34,624 nucleotides of DNA from Desulfocapsaceae bacterium (GTDB lineage: Bacteria > Desulfobacterota > Desulfobulbia > Desulfobulbales > Desulfocapsaceae). The stretch lies in assembly GCA_030653035.1 (NCBI GenBank), contig JAUSAB010000034.1, positions 1-34,624 of the forward strand, written 5' to 3'. The position numbers were made by a program, and so were the translations under genes. Under the pieces are notes generated by a model. It worked only from the letters and a program-made list of their open reading frames with translations. It did not search any database and was not told the DNA's origin. Positions 16,127 to 24,845 of the stretch are shown here, piece after piece (within the stretch, counting starts at the first letter, position 1; each line of letters opens with the position of its first letter).

Positions 16127-18004
16127 TTAAAACTCAATCTTGAAACTGCACACCCCTTCTTCCACCCGACTCTCCACCTTATAGCCGGAATGGTTGAATA
16201 TCGCCTGCATCCGCTTGTTGTCACGCAGGACCTCGGCCGTAAACCCGCTGATCCCGCTGGACTTGGCAATGGTTATCAGATGGTGGAAGAGAAAGTTACC
16301 CAGCCCTTTGTTCTGCCACTCATCCCGGACAATAAAGGCCACCTCGGCCATATTGGTGCGTTCATCGAGATAATAACGGCCAACGGCAATGATATCATCA
16401 CCATAGGCCTCGGGCAGAGTGCCGACAATGGCCACATCCTTGCGGTGATCGACATAGACAAAATTCTGGATCTGCTTCTGGCCAAACCGCTGATTATGGC
16501 TCATAAACCGGTAATAAAGGGTCTCCTTGGACAAATCATAGAGCAGATCGCGCATCCGCGGCTCATCGGTGGGATGAATGGGCCGGAAGTTGACCTGGGT
16601 GCCATTCTCAAGCAGCGAACTGGTCTTCATCAGATCCAGGGAGGCGACCACAAATTTCCCCTCCACATCAGCAAATTCGCGGCGCAAATACCGGGCCTCA
16701 ATGGCCTGCTTGAGAAGCTGTTCCCGGTGATCAGGGTGAGCAATGGAGACCAGCGCCAGGGTCCGATCCTGCACCGATTTGCCGTGCAGATAGGCCACCC
16801 CGTATTCGGTGACCACATAGTGAACCGTGCCCCGGGTGATCACCACCCCGGAACCGCTGCTCAGAGCAGCCACGATTCGTGACTTGCCGTCTTTGGTGGT
16901 GGCCGGCATGACAATAATGGCCCGGCCGCCAGGCGATCTGGCCGCCCCGCGATTAAAATCAACCTGGCCGCCGATCCCGGAGTAGAAAACCCCTTCTTCA
17001 GAATCAGAACAGATCTGGCCGGTAAGATCAATTTCGAGTGCCATATTGATGGCAACCATCAGGTTCTGTTTCCCAATCACGGTGGAGTCATTGACATAAT
17101 CGGTTGGCCGGAATGAAAACAGGGGATTATCATTGACAAAATCGTAAAGCTTCTTGGTTCCCATGCAGAAACTGGTGACGATCTTGCCCCGATCCGTGGA
17201 TTTGCGCGCCCCGCTCACCGCCCCCGACTCAATCAGGTCAAGGATTTCATCGGTAATCAGTTCGGTGTGGATGCCCAGATCATGCTTGCCGTACAGGGCA
17301 TGCATCACCGCCTGCGGAACCCGGCCGACCCCGGGAACCCGGCCCAGTCCAAACTGAACCGTGGCGCCGTTCGGAATCAAGGCGGCCACCAGTTCGGCAA
17401 TCCTGGCGCTCACCTCATGCACCGGTTTCGATACGCGCTCCAGCAGGGGCATGTCAGCCGGCACCAGGATATCCAAATCAGCGACATCAATCAGGCTGTC
17501 GCCACGGGTCCAGGGCATCTGTGGATTGACCTGGGCGATCACCAGCGAGGCGTTTTCGGCAGCAGCCTTGACTATATCAACAGACACCCCCAGGCTCATC
17601 TTGCCGCGGTCATCCGGCGGGGTCACCTGAATCAGGGCCACATCAAGGGGCAGCTGCCCGGAGTTCAACAACCCCGGAATGTCCGACATGAGGATAGGGG
17701 TATAATCCCCCCGGCCCTCCTGAATCACATCCCGGACATTATGGCCGATAAAAAAGGAGTTGACCTTGAAGCAATCGGCATATTTCCGATCGGCATAAGG
17801 GGCATCACCCTTGGTCAAAAGCTCAACAATCTCGACATCGCAAAGGGTGCCTGCCATCTCGGTCATGGCCTGCACCAGCACGGTCGGTTCGCCGCAGCCA
17901 GTGCCCAAAAAGACCCGGTGGCCGGAACGGACATGGCTCATGGCTTTTTTGGGGGTCATGATCATATCCTTGTAGGTCTCTTTCCAGTTCACATCATATT
18001 CCAT
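16127..18004 (-). CDS. Acetyl-CoA hydrolase/transferase fused to a C-terminal GNAT acetyltransferase domain
   Basis: 625 residues. The N-terminal two thirds is an acetyl-CoA hydrolase/CoA-transferase (Cat/Ach1 family): GTGCGEPTVL, PQMPWTRGD, GATVQFGLGRVPG, and EGVFYSGIGGQVDF with the likely catalytic Glu region, then AYLHGKSV. From about residue 455 a GNAT domain follows: VNFRPIHPTDEPRM, AEVAFIVRDEWQNKGLGNFL (acetyl-CoA pyrophosphate loop), NKRMQAIFNHSGY. The start was set at 18004, since GAGGGAGAAG stands before it, not at 18019. It overlaps the upstream ligase gene by 11 bp. The GNAT part could acetylate a partner enzyme such as the neighbouring ligase; this is inference from context. Confidence 0.92.
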   Translation of the reverse strand: MEYDVNWKETYKDMIMTPKKAMSHVRSGHRVFLGTGCGEPTVLVQAMTEMAGTLCDVEIVELLTKGDAPYADRKYADCFKVNSFFIGHNVRDVIQEGRGDYTPILMSDIPGLLNSGQLPLDVALIQVTPPDDRGKMSLGVSVDIVKAAAENASLVIAQVNPQMPWTRGDSLIDVADLDILVPADMPLLERVSKPVHEVSARIAELVAALIPNGATVQFGLGRVPGVGRVPQAVMHALYGKHDLGIHTELITDEILDLIESGAVSGARKSTDRGKIVTSFCMGTKKLYDFVNDNPLFSFRPTDYVNDSTVIGKQNLMVAINMALEIDLTGQICSDSEEGVFYSGIGGQVDFNRGAARSPGGRAIIVMPATTKDGKSRIVAALSSGSGVVITRGTVHYVVTEYGVAYLHGKSVQDRTLALVSIAHPDHREQLLKQAIEARYLRREFADVEGKFVVASLDLMKTSSLLENGTQVNFRPIHPTDEPRMRDLLYDLSKETLYYRFMSHNQRFGQKQIQNFVYVDHRKDVAIVGTLPEAYGDDIIAVGRYYLDERTNMAEVAFIVRDEWQNKGLGNFLFHHLITIAKSSGISGFTAEVLRDNKRMQAIFNHSGYKVESRVEEGVCSFKIEF

Positions 18005-20117
18005 GATCTTCTCCCTCAACAGGTAATGGGGCCAGGGTCATGCGCGCATCCGCCACCACCGGCTCGGAACCAAATTCTCCGACAATAAACGGGTTGATAT
18101 CAAGCTCCAGGATCTGGGGGAAATCGGTAGTCAACTGGCTGATCCGTTGCAGCCCCGAGGCAATGGCCGTAATATCGACCCCCTTCTGCCCCCGTTTGCC
18201 TTCAAGCATGGCATAGGAACGGGTAGATTTGAGCATCTGGATGGCCTCCTCTTCAGTGATCGGAGCCAGATGAAAGGTCACATCCTTCATCACCTCTACA
18301 AAAATGCCGCCCAGACCGAACATAAGCATGGGCCCGAACTGGGGATCACGACTCATGCCGATAATGACCTCCAACCCCTTCTTGGCCATCTGCTCCACAT
18401 AAATCCCTTCGATCAAGGCATCCGGAACCCGTTTGCGGATCTTCAGCATCATCAGGTCATAGGCATCGCCAACCGACTCGCCATTGGCCATATTGAGCAT
18501 CACCCCGCCCAGATCGCTTTTATGGACAATATGGGGGGAGACGATTTTCATGGCCACGGGATAACCGATGCGCTCAGCGATCTCCACCGCCTCATCGGCG
18601 CTCCCCGCCAGAGCACCATCCTGCACCCGGAATCCATAGGCACCAAGGATATCCTTGCCCTTTACCTCACCTAATTGCAACATGCCGGTGCGCTGCCGAC
18701 GACTGATGATGCGCTCCACCCGCCGCCGGTTCACCCTGAACCGAGTCACCAGGCGGGGCGGCCGCTGTTTCCAAGCCGCATATTCGACCATTCCTTTCAG
18801 GGCGGAAACGGCCCGCTCCGGCGATTCATAATCAGGAAGTCCGGCAGCGGCAAGCTCTTTGCGGCCAGGCATCACATCGCGGCCCCCCATGAACGAGGCC
18901 ACTACCGGTTTGGAACCGTCAAGGGTGCGGGCAATGGCAATCGCCGTCTCGGCCGGCCGGGTCATGGCCTGGGGGGTAAGGATCACGAGAATGGCATCCA
19001 CTGCCGGATCGGTCTGGGCAGCCTCAATGACCGCCACATAGCGCTCCGGATCAGCGTCGCCCAGCACGTCAATCGGATTACCGACGCTTGCCGCCTGGGG
19101 CAGTTCGGCCCTGAGCATAGTGGCCGTATTCCGATCAAGTTCCGCCACCTGCATTCCGGCCTTTTCGACCGCATCTGCGGCCATGGTTCCAGGGCCACCG
19201 GCATTGGTGATAATAAGAATCCGGTTGCCTTTGGGCAGCGGCTGCATGGACAGGGCGGTGGCATAATCAAACAGGGCGTCAAAGGTGTCGGCCCGCACCA
19301 CGCCGGAGCGTTTGAAGGCCGCGCCATAAGCGGTATCCACCCCAGCCAGAACACCTGTATGTGAAGCCGCCGCCCTCAAACCGGCAGCCGTGGTTCCCGA
19401 TTTAAGGATAATCACCGGTTTGCGGGTGGCAGCCTCCTCCGCCGCCTTGACAAAATTATTGCCGGTGGCGATATCTTCAAGGTAACCGACAATCACCTTG
19501 GTCTGCTCATCATGGGCCAGATAGGAGAGCAGATCGACCTCGGAGATATCCGCCTTGTTGCCGATACTGATCAGCTTGGCCAACCCCAGATGGCGGCCGG
19601 CGGCCAGATCAAGCATGGCAGTGCATAAGGCCCCCGATTGAGAAAAGATCGAAATGCCGCCAGGCTCCGGCATCTGCCTGGCAAAGGAGGCATTAAGATT
19701 GGCCTCGGTATTGATCAGCCCCAGACAATTTGGCCCCAGCATCCGGACATTGTGACGCCGACAAAGCTCAGCCACCTTCTTTTCCCGCTCCAGCCCCTCC
19801 GGCCCGGTCTCCCGGAATCCGGCGGTAATGACGATGACCGCCTTGGTTTTGGCCTGAATACTGTCTTCCACCGCCGCATAGACCAACGAATTCGGCACCA
19901 CGATCACCGTCAGATCAATCTCCTGCCCCCAGGCCGCAAGTGTTGGATAACAGGGCAGACCCAACAGGGTGTCAACCGTGGGATTCACCGGCACAACGAT
20001 CCCGGCAAAACCATCCTGCACCAGATTGGCCAGGATATCATGACCAACCTTGCCAGGGCTTCTGGAGGCGCCAATCACCGCCACCGATTTCGGGTGAAAA
20101 AGGACATCAAGGCTCAT
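17994..20117 (-). CDS. ADP-forming acetate/acyl-CoA ligase, fused alpha-beta
   Basis: 707 residues, full length for a fused enzyme that makes acyl-CoA and ADP + Pi from acid, CoA and ATP, or runs in reverse to make ATP. The order is CoA-binding domain (PKSVAVIGASRSPGKVG at the start), succinyl-CoA ligase-like domain with the probable phospho-His in AASHTGVLAG (about residue 255), a middle domain (NAGGPGTMAADA, GNPIDVLGDA), and a C-terminal ATP-grasp domain (GYPVAMKIVSPHIVHKSDLG, MSRDPQFGPMLMFGLGG, ELDINPF). AAGGAGCTGAT precedes the ATG. It lies in one operon with an AcuB-like protein, a deacetylase and a CoA-hydrolase-GNAT fusion, which points to acetate or acyl-CoA metabolism. Confidence 0.95.
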   Translation of the reverse strand: MSLDVLFHPKSVAVIGASRSPGKVGHDILANLVQDGFAGIVVPVNPTVDTLLGLPCYPTLAAWGQEIDLTVIVVPNSLVYAAVEDSIQAKTKAVIVITAGFRETGPEGLEREKKVAELCRRHNVRMLGPNCLGLINTEANLNASFARQMPEPGGISIFSQSGALCTAMLDLAAGRHLGLAKLISIGNKADISEVDLLSYLAHDEQTKVIVGYLEDIATGNNFVKAAEEAATRKPVIILKSGTTAAGLRAAASHTGVLAGVDTAYGAAFKRSGVVRADTFDALFDYATALSMQPLPKGNRILIITNAGGPGTMAADAVEKAGMQVAELDRNTATMLRAELPQAASVGNPIDVLGDADPERYVAVIEAAQTDPAVDAILVILTPQAMTRPAETAIAIARTLDGSKPVVASFMGGRDVMPGRKELAAAGLPDYESPERAVSALKGMVEYAAWKQRPPRLVTRFRVNRRRVERIISRRQRTGMLQLGEVKGKDILGAYGFRVQDGALAGSADEAVEIAERIGYPVAMKIVSPHIVHKSDLGGVMLNMANGESVGDAYDLMMLKIRKRVPDALIEGIYVEQMAKKGLEVIIGMSRDPQFGPMLMFGLGGIFVEVMKDVTFHLAPITEEEAIQMLKSTRSYAMLEGKRGQKGVDITAIASGLQRISQLTTDFPQILELDINPFIVGEFGSEPVVADARMTLAPLPVEGEDHGI

Positions 20118-20159
20118 ATCAGCTCCTTAAAAAAGATACCAATTATTTCAATAATAGAA

Positions 20160-20795
20160 TTACAATGCCGGATGAATCCCGGCCTCCCGCAGCAGGTTGA
20201 CAACCGAGGCAATCTTGTAGGTATTCAGACGCAGAAAGATCCGGTTGCCACGCTCTTCATCATGGATGCGCAACAGACGGGTAAAAGGAATATTGTGCTG
20301 TTCAAGCAGGGTGACAATTCGGGTCATAAGGCTGCTCTGGCCATCATCCTTAATGCCCAGCAAGACCGAGCCCTTTTCACCCACCCCGAAAAGCTCCTTA
20401 TAGGCCGCAAGCAAATCTCCACTGGAAAAAATACCGACCAATCGACCATCTTCAAGGACCGGCAGCGCCCCCACACCCTCACGATTAAAAAGGAGCAGGG
20501 CATCATCCAGGGTAGATTCCAGCGTCAGGCAAACACACTCAGTGCTCATGATATCAGCCACCGTCGCCTTCTCTACCCGCTCATATGCCAACAAACGCTC
20601 GCTTTCAGTGAGCATGGAAGACGGAAAGGCCGATCGCAGATCCCGATCGGTAATCATCCCAACCAACTGCCCTTGTTTGTCCACCACCGGCAGATGCCGA
20701 AAATGATTTTCGTTCAACAAGCTCCTGGCCTCCGGAAGCGACATCTCTGACGTTGCAGTCAACGGCTCTCTGATCATATATCGGGAAATATACAT
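20160..20795 (-). CDS. AcuB-like CBS-CBS-ACT regulatory protein
   Basis: 211 residues. The first CBS domain (1-60) has FRHLPVVDKQGQLVGMITDRDL, in two parts. The second CBS (about 77-135) has VADIMSTECVCL, GVGALPVLEDGRLVGIFSSG. An ACT-like domain (about 142-210) ends ASVVNLLREAGIHPAL. This is the architecture of AcuB, a Bacillus protein of the acetoin utilisation cluster. CBS pairs usually sense adenine nucleotides, so it could tie the ligase's activity to energy charge. No strong ribosome site is seen at 20795. The gene lies 42 bp upstream of the ligase start and 52 bp downstream of the deacetylase stop. Confidence 0.85.
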   Translation of the reverse strand: MYISRYMIREPLTATSEMSLPEARSLLNENHFRHLPVVDKQGQLVGMITDRDLRSAFPSSMLTESERLLAYERVEKATVADIMSTECVCLTLESTLDDALLLFNREGVGALPVLEDGRLVGIFSSGDLLAAYKELFGVGEKGSVLLGIKDDGQSSLMTRIVTLLEQHNIPFTRLLRIHDEERGNRIFLRLNTYKIASVVNLLREAGIHPAL

Positions 20796-20847
20796 GGCAT
20801 CTATTCAGAAAAAATTAAAGTTCAATAATTTTGTAAGTCCTTTGTAT

Positions 20848-21807
20848 TTACCGGGCCAAAAGCCCCTGCACATACGCCTCCACCGATTCTCCCAGCACCT
20901 TCAACTCATACCCGCCCTCCAGAATGGAAAGCAACCTGCCACCGCAATGCTTATTGCTCAACCCGCGGACACTCTGGCCTATCTTTTCATACAACCCGGT
21001 TGAATAGAGCAGACCGGACATTTCATCATCCCGATGGCCGTCGAATCCTGCTGCCACAATCATGGCATCAGGCTGCCACTGGGCAATCTTGTCCGCCACC
21101 GGCCCCTGGAGCAGGGCCAGAAACTGTTCATCACCCGCGCCTGGAGAAAGCGGCAGGTTGAGGATAGAGCCGCGACCAGCGCCAAATCCTTTCTCATCGG
21201 CATATCCGGTGCCGGGATAGCTGAAGCTGGGATGTTCATGGATACTAATATACAACGAATCCGCCTCGTACTCAAAGGCCGACTGAATGCCGTTTCCATG
21301 GTGGGCGTCAAAGTCAAAGACCACTATCCTCTTCCGGCTATGGTGCTGCTGCCAGTAGCGGGCGGCAACCACACAATTATTGATAAAACAGAAACCAAAA
21401 GGTCTGATCCGCTCGGCATGATGACCGGGAGGCCGCACCAGACAAAAAGCTTGCGCTGTCTGACCCAGCTCCAGCAGGTCAATGGCAGCAAGCCCGGCGC
21501 CGGCCGCCAGAGTCGCCACCTCATAGGAATCATAACAGATCTGGTTATCGGTATGATCAACAGAGGTCTTTCCGGAGAGAACCGCCTCTTCAAAACGAAA
21601 GAGCCACCCCTCATCATGGGCCGCCATCAGCCATTGCCGTTCTGCCGGGCGCGTCTCCTGAAAATCAAGAAGTGGAAAATAATTGCTCTGCTCCAGAGCA
21701 GCATGAATAGTCTGAAGCCGGGCCGGGATCTCGGGATGATCACTCCCCGTGTCGTGATCGAGGAAGCGGAAATCAGTGATGAGTGTTAACAAAGGAGGGA
21801 GAAGCAT
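20848..21807 (-). CDS. Histone deacetylase-superfamily protein (AcuC-like)
   Basis: 319 residues from the ATG at 21807; a GTG at 21849 would add 14. Class II-like zinc deacetylase motifs are all present: HDTGSDHPEIPARL near the N-terminus, RPPGHHAE (catalytic His pair), FDFDAHHGNG (zinc Asp and His), SIHEHPSFSYPGTG, AAGFDGHRDDE (zinc Asp) and LEGGYEL. Family members remove acetyl groups from Lys or small amines. AcuC in Bacillus deacetylates acetyl-CoA synthetase; here the next genes encode an AcuB-like protein and an acyl-CoA ligase, so the same role is likely. The ATG was preferred because a promoter-like -35/-10 pair places the RNA start close to 21863. The start is uncertain. Confidence 0.85.
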   Translation of the reverse strand: MLLPPLLTLITDFRFLDHDTGSDHPEIPARLQTIHAALEQSNYFPLLDFQETRPAERQWLMAAHDEGWLFRFEEAVLSGKTSVDHTDNQICYDSYEVATLAAGAGLAAIDLLELGQTAQAFCLVRPPGHHAERIRPFGFCFINNCVVAARYWQQHHSRKRIVVFDFDAHHGNGIQSAFEYEADSLYISIHEHPSFSYPGTGYADEKGFGAGRGSILNLPLSPGAGDEQFLALLQGPVADKIAQWQPDAMIVAAGFDGHRDDEMSGLLYSTGLYEKIGQSVRGLSNKHCGGRLLSILEGGYELKVLGESVEAYVQGLLAR

Positions 21808-21861
21808 AATCACCTGAGCGGAGAGATCATGAAACAAACAGGAAGGCACCTTGAATAATTC

Positions 21862-21898
21862 CCTTGTTCTGGTGTACCCTGCAAAGGGAATGATGTCA
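21862..21898 (-). promoter_or_regulatory. Probable promoter/operator of the deacetylase operon
   Basis: On the minus strand TTGACA (21898-21893) is followed after 17 bp by TACACC, a weak -10. ATTCCCTT and AAGGGAAT form an inverted pair across the spacer and start region, a possible operator. Confidence 0.35.
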
Positions 21899-21954
21899 AT
21901 TAGTATTCATGACTCCTCTGAATACCTTAAAATCAACAGACAGGAGCGCCTCCC

Positions 21955-22206
21955 ATGATCAAGATCACTCTTTACCGTTCAGCACTTTGCCCACGGTGCC
22001 ACATGGCCCGTAAAACTCTGTATGAGTTAATCGACAGCAAGCCTGACATCCACATTGAAGAAGTAGATATTGTCACCAACCCTCTGAGGGCATGGAAGGA
22101 TGGAGTTCGCTTTATCCCCACCCTGAAAAGTGGCGACAAGACCCTGACCGGTATTTTTCTCAGTCGTGAAGAAATTCAGGGATTTTTAGGTGCCGTTAGT
22201 AAATGA
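21955..22206 (+). CDS. Small glutaredoxin-like thioredoxin-fold protein
   Basis: 83 residues. It has beta-strand MIKITLYRS, then redox CPRC at 12-15, ARKTLYELI helix, HIEEVDIVTNPLRAW, and the cis-Pro segment RFIPTL, all typical of a minimal thioredoxin/glutaredoxin fold. AGGAG stands about nine bases before the ATG. It is divergent from the deacetylase operon. The last codons (GAVSK) and the stop lie inside a dispersed hairpin repeat, so the native C-terminus may have been replaced. The physiological partner is not known. Confidence 0.75.
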   Translation: MIKITLYRSALCPRCHMARKTLYELIDSKPDIHIEEVDIVTNPLRAWKDGVRFIPTLKSGDKTLTGIFLSREEIQGFLGAVSK

Positions 22207-22295
22207 GCAAGCTTTTCCGCTCATTTGGTTACGGCACCTTATGCCGCTTCAAAGAAACAGCCAATCTGTTCCGGCTATTTCTTTGAATGGCGTCC
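22188..22295 (+). repeat. Dispersed hairpin repeat family 1, copy B
   Basis: Two stem-loops in tandem. The first has arms GGTGCCGTTAGTAAATGAGC and its near-complement ending TTACGGCACC. The linker is CTTATGCCGC. The second has TCAAAGAAACAGCC pairing with GGCTATTTCTTTGA. It overlaps the stop codon of the glutaredoxin-like gene. Confidence 0.8.
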
Positions 22296-22364
22296 AGCGG
22301 ATACCTTACCGTTGTTTTTTGCATCAGCTTGAAAGAAAAGGGCCTGCAACGATAAGAACACTTT

Positions 22365-22682
22365 TCAAAATGGCGGAGCAATGGTGACGAGAATACGCAT
22401 ATCCGTATCGGCCTTGACCCCGTGCGGCTCACTGATATCACTGACCAGGATATCACCGGCCACGGCGGGAATCGCTGCCCCGTTTTCCCCCAGAAACTGA
22501 CCGGTTCCCTCAATGACATGAATACTGACCTGCCCTTCGGCAGGATGATGGTGCACCGGAAAGATCTGCCCCGCCTGCAGGTTGAAATTCAGGATCCTGA
22601 AATAAGGTGAATCGTGAAGCAAAAACCGCTTCAACCCCTTCTCTTCAAAGGCCCTGGACTCGGCCAGATGGATCATTTTCAT
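22365..22682 (-). CDS. Small cupin-domain protein
   Basis: 105 residues, single-domain cupin. Motif 1 carries the metal-binding set PVHHHPAEGQVSIHVIEGTG, and motif 2 reads AGDILVSDISEPHGV. AAGGAG five bases before the ATG at 22682 sets the start; the frame extends upstream to a TTG at 22697 without support. Many such proteins are metal-dependent isomerases, dioxygenases or sensors, and nothing here singles one out. It lies downstream of leuA (stop 22772) reading away from it on the same strand, so it may be co-transcribed with leuA. Confidence 0.8.
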   Translation of the reverse strand: MKMIHLAESRAFEEKGLKRFLLHDSPYFRILNFNLQAGQIFPVHHHPAEGQVSIHVIEGTGQFLGENGAAIPAVAGDILVSDISEPHGVKADTDMRILVTIAPPF

Positions 22683-22771
22683 TTTTTCTCCTTGCAATTA
22701 TTTGGCAGGTAAGCAAGCTCACAGTCTGTGCTTATCTACGAGACTCCGCATATTCTGACAACAACGGACGT

Positions 22772-24457
22772 TTACAACCGGGCGGCCCGGTTCAGGCTGC
22801 TCAGCATCGCCTTGATCGTGGCGATAATGATGTCGGTATCGACCCCAGCCCCCCAGATCCTCCGGCCATCGGGATATTCCGTCTCGATATAGGCGACGGC
22901 CTTAGAACTGGAGCCCTTGGTCAAGGCATGTTCGTGATAACCGCACAGGGTAAACTCGCAACCAAGCCCGGCTTTCAGGGCGGTGCAAAAGGCATCGAGC
23001 GGACCATTGCCCCCGGCTGAAAACGTTCTGGTCTCACCATTCACACTGATGACTGCCTCAACATCGGCAGAAGAACGTTCTTCTTCGGTATCGACATGCC
23101 GCTTCATGACATTGAAGCTGACCAGGCCATAGGGATGGACAAGGGCCAGATATTCATCCTTGAATGCAGCCCAGAGCTCGGTCATCTGCAACTCGCGGCC
23201 CTCACGGTCAGTAAGCCTCTGGATGACTGCGCCAAATTCAGGATGCATCTCTTTGGGCATCTTGAAGCCAAACTCCCTGTCCATGATATAGGCAACACCA
23301 CCCTTACCCGACTGACTGTTGATGCGGATAATGGATTCATAGCTCCGACCGACATCGCGAGGATCAATGGGCAGATAGGGAACAGCCCATACCCCGTCAG
23401 CGGCGGCGTCACAGGCGTTCATCCCCTTGTTGATGGCATCCTGATGGGAACCGGAAAAGGCGGTATAAACCAGCTCACCGGCATAGGGATGACGGACATG
23501 CACCGGAATCCGGGTCACCTGCTCAGAGACATCAATCACCCGGTTGATGTCATGAAGATTCAGTCCCGGATTGACCCCTTGCGTAAACATGTTCAACGCC
23601 AGGGTGATGATATCGACATTGCCGGTACGCTCCCCGTTGCCAAACAGGGTTCCCTCCACCCGATCACCGCCGGCCATCAACGCCAGCTCGGTTGCTGCGA
23701 CCGCACAACCGCGGTCATTGTGGGCATGAAGGCTGATGATGGCACAATTGCGATCTTGCATGTTGGTGCAAAACCACTCAATCTGATCGGCATAGACATT
23801 AGGGGTCGCCATCTCGACCGTGGCCGGCAGATTGATGATCATTCTGTTGTCAGGGGTCGGCTTCCACACCCCCATGACTGCCCCGCAGATCTCAAGGGCA
23901 AAATCCATCTCAGTCCCGGTGAAACTTTCCGGGGAATACTCATAGCGGAAAGCAGTCTCAGGATAGAGTGCCGCCTCCTCCTGGATCCAGCGAGCCCCTT
24001 TGATAGCCAAGGCGGTGATCTCAGCCCTGTTCATCTGAAAGACCACCCGCCGCTGGAGGGTGGAAGTGGAATTATAAAGATGAATAATGGCGCGTCTCAC
24101 CCCTTTCAGGGCCTCAAAGCTCTTCTTGATGAGATGTTCCCGGGCCGGGGTCAGGATCTGGATGGTCACATCTTCAGGGATCAACCCCTGTTCAATAAGC
24201 GTCGTTGCGAAATCAAACTCCACCTGGGATGCCGAAGGAAAACCAATCTCGATTTCTTTAAAACCAATATCCACGAGGAGTTGAAAGAGCTTCAGTTTTT
24301 CCTCAAGATTCATGGGCTGAACCAGGGCCTGATTACCGTCACGCAGATCCACACTGCACCAGTCAGGGGGCTTGGTGATGGTTTTTCCAGGCCAGGAACG
24401 GGTTGGCAGATCCAACCGGGGATAGGGACGATACTTTCTCACTGCATCAGGATTCAT
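22772..24457 (-). CDS. leuA: 2-isopropylmalate synthase
   Basis: First enzyme of leucine synthesis, condensing acetyl-CoA with 2-ketoisovalerate. The 561-residue protein is of the longer, LeuA2-like type that starts MNPDAVRKYRPYPRLDL and contains VDLRDGNQALVQPM, the HMGL TIM-barrel signature, then SLHAHNDRG and LFGNGERTGN. The C-terminal LeuA dimer domain (about 450-561) has the ends expected for leucine allostery. Start set at 24457: AAGGAG is ten bases upstream, while the open frame to 24487 runs into a hairpin repeat. The 5' region holds an attenuator. It is divergent from ilvBN, which makes the precursor's acetolactate. Confidence 0.96.
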   Translation of the reverse strand: MNPDAVRKYRPYPRLDLPTRSWPGKTITKPPDWCSVDLRDGNQALVQPMNLEEKLKLFQLLVDIGFKEIEIGFPSASQVEFDFATTLIEQGLIPEDVTIQILTPAREHLIKKSFEALKGVRRAIIHLYNSTSTLQRRVVFQMNRAEITALAIKGARWIQEEAALYPETAFRYEYSPESFTGTEMDFALEICGAVMGVWKPTPDNRMIINLPATVEMATPNVYADQIEWFCTNMQDRNCAIISLHAHNDRGCAVAATELALMAGGDRVEGTLFGNGERTGNVDIITLALNMFTQGVNPGLNLHDINRVIDVSEQVTRIPVHVRHPYAGELVYTAFSGSHQDAINKGMNACDAAADGVWAVPYLPIDPRDVGRSYESIIRINSQSGKGGVAYIMDREFGFKMPKEMHPEFGAVIQRLTDREGRELQMTELWAAFKDEYLALVHPYGLVSFNVMKRHVDTEEERSSADVEAVISVNGETRTFSAGGNGPLDAFCTALKAGLGCEFTLCGYHEHALTKGSSSKAVAYIETEYPDGRRIWGAGVDTDIIIATIKAMLSSLNRAARL

Positions 24458-24478
24458 GACCTTCAAGCTCCTTTTTTT

Positions 24479-24588
24479 AGGTGCCATTATGAAATAAGCA
24501 ATGCTTTTTTGCTTATTTCATAATGGCACCTTATGCCGCTTCAAAGAAACAGCCAATTTTTCACGGCTGTTTCTTTGAGCGGCTCTGG
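24479..24588 (+). repeat. Dispersed hairpin repeat family 1, copy C (best preserved)
   Basis: The first stem is a perfect 22-bp inverted repeat beginning GGTGCCATTATGAAATAAGC with loop TGCTTTT. It is followed by linker CTTATGCCGC and a perfect 14-bp stem TCAAAGAAACAGCC/GGCTGTTTCTTTGA. It sits in the leuA untranslated leader, directly upstream of the ribosome site. A half copy (GCCGTTACGAAATAACCATTA) is seen at about 24611-24631. Confidence 0.85.
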
Positions 24589-24661
24589 TAGATAATATAA
24601 TACAAGCAGCCGTTACGAAATAACCATTACATGTCTAAACATTTCTGAACGGTTCCCAAAT

Positions 24662-24693
24662 AAAAAAAGGCCGGGGTTTTGAACCGCGGCCTT
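24662..24693 (-). terminator. Attenuator terminator of leuA
   Basis: On the minus strand AAGGCCG (24693-24687) pairs with CGGCCTT, with a G-G mismatch, then GGTT/AACC and a three-base loop, and seven U follow. It lies between the leader peptide (24721-24801) and leuA. No other gene upstream would need it, which makes an attenuator the best reading. The leader segment GGGTTGTGGC at about 24749-24740 can pair (with wobbles) to the terminator's 5' half, GCCGCGGTTC, as an antiterminator. Confidence 0.75.
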
Positions 24694-24720
24694 GGGAATT
24701 TACTGGTTATTTGCAAACAA

Positions 24721-24801
24721 TCAGAATTGCATTATCCCTGCCACAACCCGAGCTGGAGGAGCGCTTAGTAGCAGCAGTGATAGAGAAAAGTAAGATGCCA
24801 T
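24721..24801 (-). CDS. leuA leader peptide (leucine-sensing, 26 residues)
   Basis: A minus-strand ORF of 26 codons, starting at ATG 24801 and stopping at TGA 24721-24723. It contains Leu-Ser then four consecutive Leu (CTA TCA CTG CTG CTA CTA, 24783-24766), followed by a tail SAPPARVVAGIMQF. Three of the five Leu codons are CTA, which the strongly C/G-ended genes around use sparingly by eye. This resembles E. coli LeuL, which also has four consecutive Leu before an Arg/Gly-rich tail. The ribosome site is weak (GTGGA, about 11 bases upstream). Stalling at the Leu codons would favour the antiterminator form and read-through into leuA. Confidence 0.75.
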   Translation of the reverse strand: MASYFSLSLLLLSAPPARVVAGIMQF

Positions 24802-24845
24802 TTTTTATAATCCACAAAGAGAAAATTGTTTACAAGTATATATGT

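Noticed and set aside
18675-20750. Long plus-strand open frames (229 and 370 codons) opposite the acyl-CoA ligase and CBS gene
   Set aside because: They are antisense shadows of strongly biased coding sequence; they lack domains, and the minus-strand frames match known families end to end.
22190-22387. 65-codon plus-strand frame
   Set aside because: Begins inside hairpin repeat copy B and covers the end of the cupin gene; no ribosome site.
23096-24523. 475-codon plus-strand frame
   Set aside because: Antisense to leuA, which is unambiguous by motif and has a good ribosome site.
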